Origin: an uncultured Clostridium sp.
Lineage (GTDB): Bacteria; Bacillota; Clostridia; Oscillospirales; Acutalibacteraceae
DNA: 9,009 nucleotides
Assembly (NCBI GenBank): GCA_934717555.1
Contig: CAKUYY010000056.1
Location: 1-9,009 of the forward strand
Direction: 5' to 3'
The position numbers and the translations under genes are program-made. Numbering within the stretch: the stretch's first letter is position 1; the number at the start of each line of letters is the position of its first letter. Shown piece by piece: positions 6,977 to 9,009 of the stretch. The notes beneath the pieces were generated by a model. The model saw only the letters and a program-made list of their open reading frames with translations. It searched no databases and had not been told where the DNA came from.

Positions 6977-7247
6977 CTGTATTGATGAAGTTTCCTTTTA
7001 AAATAGCAATTGACTATCTAAAAATTCTCAATAGTGTATACAATCCCTATAGGCGGCACCAAAAGCTATGAAACTATGGAATTCCTTGTAAACACTGCTT
7101 TTTATAAGAAATTATCTGAATACCCATTTTTTCTATGGGAAAATAAGCGTCCATAATATGCGTAAAAAATACTTGTTACTTTGTACTCTCTTATCTGTGG
7201 TATAAAAAGGGACAGATATACACTTAATTAGTAATATGTAAAGACCA
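6977..7247. other. Non-coding divergent intergenic region
   Basis: AT-rich DNA between the two divergent promoters. I see no convincing gene. It contains an inverted repeat TATCTGT/ACAGATA (7192-7198 and 7212-7218) with a 13-base spacer, about 30 bases upstream of the plus-strand -35 box, which could be an operator. A weak CCCAT/ATGGG pair lies near 7122-7140. A TTGACT at 7010-7015 lacks a good -10 partner. Confidence 0.5.
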
Positions 7248-7276
7248 TTGACAAGGACAGCTGGCTCTGCTATTCT
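7248..7276 (+). promoter_or_regulatory. Sigma-A promoter of the acetyltransferase gene
   Basis: TTGACA (7248-7253, full consensus) and TATTCT (7271-7276) are separated by 17 bases. The predicted start near 7283 leaves a leader of about 77 bases before the ATG at 7360. Confidence 0.75.
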
Positions 7277-7359
7277 GCAATAGAGGTAGAAAAATTGTAC
7301 AGCCGCTCTTTATATCTGAGTATGATAAGAATATCAAAGAAGCCTTATAGGAGGAAACA

Positions 7360-7890
7360 ATGAATTTAGAACGTATCACAAATATATTACATCCGATGTA
7401 TTGTAGGGCGTTGGAACTATATCAAATCAGTTTTCCTTTTCATGAACGGCGAGAGGCATTTTCTCAAGAAAAAATTTTAAGCGACAATGAATACCATTTC
7501 AGTCTGATATACAACAAAAATACTTTTGTTGGTCTGGTTTTGTACTGGGAATCAGAAGATTTTATCTATATTGAGCATTTATGTATTCTGCCGGAAATGA
7601 GAAATAAACAGTACGGGAGAAAAGTCCTGTCCCTTTTGGGAGGAAAACAAAAAACGCTCATTCTTGAAATTGATCCTCCCGTGGACAATATTTCTAAACG
7701 GAGAAAAGGCTTTTATGAAAGATGTGGTTTTATAGAAAATTCCTTTCAACATATTCATCCACCATATCATAAACAAAATCATGGACATAATCTGGTCATT
7801 ATGACCTATCCAAAACAAATCTCGTACAATGAGTACAGTACTTTTAACCGATATCTGAAAAATAAAATTATGAATAACGCTTTTATATAA
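7360..7890 (+). CDS. GNAT-family N-acetyltransferase
   Basis: 176 residues with the GNAT fold pattern. FVGLVLYWES (56-65) and FIYIEHLCILPEM (68-80) form the central beta-strands, followed by RNKQYGRKVL (81-90), the acetyl-CoA pyrophosphate-binding loop, and FYERCGF (118-124), the typical late GNAT motif. The family transfers acetyl groups from acetyl-CoA to amines; the substrate here cannot be told. The start is firm: AGGAGG (7349-7354) sits 5 bases before ATG, with a promoter at 7248-7276. The gene is visibly more AT-rich than its neighbours, is transcribed alone, and converges on upp, which may indicate separate acquisition. The last 25 or so residues (after about 150) are outside the usual GNAT core. 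It is probably cytoplasmic since no signal or membrane segment is seen. Confidence 0.85.
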   Translation: MNLERITNILHPMYCRALELYQISFPFHERREAFSQEKILSDNEYHFSLIYNKNTFVGLVLYWESEDFIYIEHLCILPEMRNKQYGRKVLSLLGGKQKTLILEIDPPVDNISKRRKGFYERCGFIENSFQHIHPPYHKQNHGHNLVIMTYPKQISYNEYSTFNRYLKNKIMNNAFI

Positions 7891-7932
7891 TTTTACTTCC
7901 AGTTACTGGATATTCCCAATTGAAAAGTTTTT

Positions 7933-7957
7933 CTTTTACCGCCGCACACGGTAAAAG
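7933..7957 (+). terminator. Hairpin downstream of the acetyltransferase gene
   Basis: CTTTTACCG (7933-7941) pairs with CGGTAAAAG (7949-7957) over a 7-base loop, 43 bases after the stop codon. No clean T run follows on the plus strand, so termination here may be weak. A second weak hairpin, GCAGG/CCTGC (7973-8000), is followed by six T at 8006-8011. The rest of 7958-8120 shows nothing gene-like. Confidence 0.4.
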
Positions 7958-8120
7958 GAAGATTTTATGGAAGCAGGTACCTGATCTCTATGTTTCCTGC
8001 GGAAGTTTTTTACTTATTACATTTCCTTGAATCTATAAAAAGCTTTATTTTAACCATATTTTTTCTCCTTTTATCTTTTCTTGCTCGCATATATTTTGTA
8101 TAGAGAAAGCTTTAAACGGA

Positions 8121-8152
8121 AAAAGCCTGGAACTAAATTAGTCCAGGCTTTT
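8121..8152. terminator. Bidirectional Rho-independent terminator between convergent genes
   Basis: AAAAGCCTGGA (8121-8131) and TCCAGGCTTTT (8142-8152) make a perfect 11-bp stem with a 10-base loop. A and T runs on both sides make it work in either direction. It lies 17 bases past the upp stop codon and also backs up the acetyltransferase transcript. Confidence 0.88.
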
Positions 8153-8168
8153 ATCAAATGATATATCC

Positions 8169-8801
8169 TTATCTTGTCCCGAAGATACGGTCTCCAGCAT
8201 CTCCAAGTCCCGGCACAATATAACCGTGTTCATTCAGGTGGTCATCCAGGGCCGCACAATAAACCTGTACGTCGGGATGGGCCTCTGTCAAGGCTTTCAT
8301 CCCTTCCGGAGCTGCAATGATCCCCATAAACTTAATACTTTTGGGATGATGCTTTTTGATTATGGAAATGGCGTCAATAGCGGATCCCCCCGTCGCTAAC
8401 ATGGGATCCAGTACAATCACATCGCGTTCTTCAATATCTGAGGGCAGCTTATTGTAATACTCTACCGGCTGTAACGTTTCAGGGTCTCGATACAGTCCAA
8501 TATGCCCTACTTTCGCCGCCGGAACCAATTCCAATACGCCGTCTACCATACCTATTCCCGCGCGTAAAATCGGAACAAACGCCAGTTTTCTTCCGGAAAT
8601 CACCTTTGTTTTGGCTACCGCCACCGGGGTCTCAATCTCGACCTCTTTTAAGGTCAGATCTCTGGTAGCTTCATAGCACATGAGCATAGCGATCTCTCCC
8701 ACCAGCTCGCGGAATTCTTTGGAACCTGTATTTTTGTCACGCAACAAGGTAAGCTTGTGCTGGATCAGGGGATGGTCCATTAGAAATACCTGTGAATTCA
8801 T
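8169..8801 (-). CDS. upp: Uracil phosphoribosyltransferase (internal start)
   Basis: From the ATG at 8801 the product is 210 residues, the normal family length. It converts uracil and PRPP to UMP and pyrophosphate in pyrimidine salvage, in the cytoplasm. Visible motifs are DHPLIQHKLTLLRD (9-22), ILRAGIGM (78-85), the PRPP-binding LDPMLATGGS (131-140) and the uracil-binding C-terminus GLGDAGDRIFGT (198-209). All key segments are intact. AGGAGG (8815-8810) lies 8 bases upstream of this ATG, strong evidence that ribosomes start here even though the upstream rpiB frame is in phase and has no stop. Ribose 5-phosphate made or used by RpiB is the precursor of PRPP, so the pairing is metabolically sensible. 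The transcript ends at the terminator 8121-8152. Confidence 0.93.
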   Translation of the reverse strand: MNSQVFLMDHPLIQHKLTLLRDKNTGSKEFRELVGEIAMLMCYEATRDLTLKEVEIETPVAVAKTKVISGRKLAFVPILRAGIGMVDGVLELVPAAKVGHIGLYRDPETLQPVEYYNKLPSDIEERDVIVLDPMLATGGSAIDAISIIKKHHPKSIKFMGIIAAPEGMKALTEAHPDVQVYCAALDDHLNEHGYIVPGLGDAGDRIFGTR

Positions 8802-9009
8802 ATGTAATTCCTCCTGTCTTCTTTGTTCAAAAGTTTCATCCTCAATTTCTGCAATCTCTTGTATGCGGGTAATATGCCTGCCCCCATCAAAAGGAGTATC
8901 CAAAAAAATGCCGGCGAACTCCTGCGCCTGCTGTTCGTTGATAACGCGTCCGCCCATGCAGAGAATATTGGCGTTATTATGCCGGCGGGTCATTTCCACA
9001 CAAAAGGCG
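8169..9009 (-). CDS. rpiB: rpiB-upp continuous reading frame: C-terminal part of ribose-5-phosphate isomerase B joined in frame to uracil phosphoribosyltransferase (partial at window edge)
   Basis: The frame enters from the window edge with the end of a RpiB/LacAB-type isomerase: VEMTRRHNNANILCMGGRVI (about 8940-8999) and DTPFDGGRHITRIQEI. RpiB interconverts ribose 5-phosphate and ribulose 5-phosphate and is usually near 150 residues, ending soon after the GGR motif. Here no stop follows. After EIEDETFEQRRQEELH the frame runs straight into the ATG of upp and through it to the stop at 8169. Two readings are open: a true fusion protein, or separate translation with upp re-initiating at its own site. 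A third is a base error, since shifting the frame by one would end rpiB at the TGA of the ATGA at 8801-8798. The visible RpiB part is 69 codons. Confidence 0.75.
   Translation of the reverse strand, partial: AFCVEMTRRHNNANILCMGGRVINEQQAQEFAGIFLDTPFDGGRHITRIQEIAEIEDETFEQRRQEELHMNSQVFLMDHPLIQHKLTLLRDKNTGSKEFRELVGEIAMLMCYEATRDLTLKEVEIETPVAVAKTKVISGRKLAFVPILRAGIGMVDGVLELVPAAKVGHIGLYRDPETLQPVEYYNKLPSDIEERDVIVLDPMLATGGSAIDAISIIKKHHPKSIKFMGIIAAPEGMKALTEAHPDVQVYCAALDDHLNEHGYIVPGLGDAGDRIFGTR
8810..8815 (-). promoter_or_regulatory. Internal ribosome binding site that sets the upp start
   Basis: AGGAGG on the minus strand, 8 bases before ATG 8801. It lies inside the open rpiB frame, coding there for part of RRQEE, and argues for independent initiation of upp. 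Confidence 0.85.

Noticed and set aside
1..9009. CRISPR arrays, tRNA or rRNA genes, insertion sequences or phage attachment sites
   Set aside because: Looked for on both strands; no regular short repeats with spacers, no transposase-like frame, and no tRNA or rRNA signatures were seen.

Overview
The window looks like chromosomal DNA of a Gram-positive, low-to-mid GC Firmicute, most likely a gut-type member of the Clostridia. The evidence is an LPXTG sortase signal, strong AGGAGG ribosome binding sites, Rho-independent terminators, a cobalamin riboswitch with a terminator-type leader, and an rpiB-upp gene order. No species can be named from the sequence alone.

Left two thirds (1-6976, minus strand): one transcription unit running right to left. 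It begins at a promoter near 6950-6976 and passes through a cobalamin (B12) riboswitch at 6763-6927. A long leader with two terminator-like hairpins follows (6540-6592 and 6472-6501). Three exported-protein genes come next: a 1019-residue LPXTG-anchored beta-propeller protein (3340-6399), a 673-residue membrane-tethered protein ending in a DUF4430/transcobalamin-like domain (1200-3221), and an exported alpha/alpha-toroid protein (1-1203, cut by the window edge). A hairpin with a T-rich tail (3286-3326) separates the first two genes. The last two overlap by 4 bases.

The alpha/alpha toroid and the DUF4430 domain are the two folds that animal intrinsic factor and transcobalamin combine in one chain. 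Their presence on two overlapping genes behind a B12 riboswitch suggests a cell-surface corrinoid capture system, with the wall-anchored propeller as a possible scaffold or additional binder. That function is inferred and is the main finding of the window.

Middle (6977-7359): non-coding DNA with divergent promoters. A plus-strand promoter (7248-7276) drives an AT-rich gene for a small GNAT-type acetyltransferase (7360-7890).

Right end (8121-9009, minus strand): the 3' part of rpiB runs without a stop codon into upp, giving one open frame. upp keeps its own strong internal ribosome binding site and ATG at 8801. A bidirectional terminator at 8121-8152 separates it from the convergent acetyltransferase gene.
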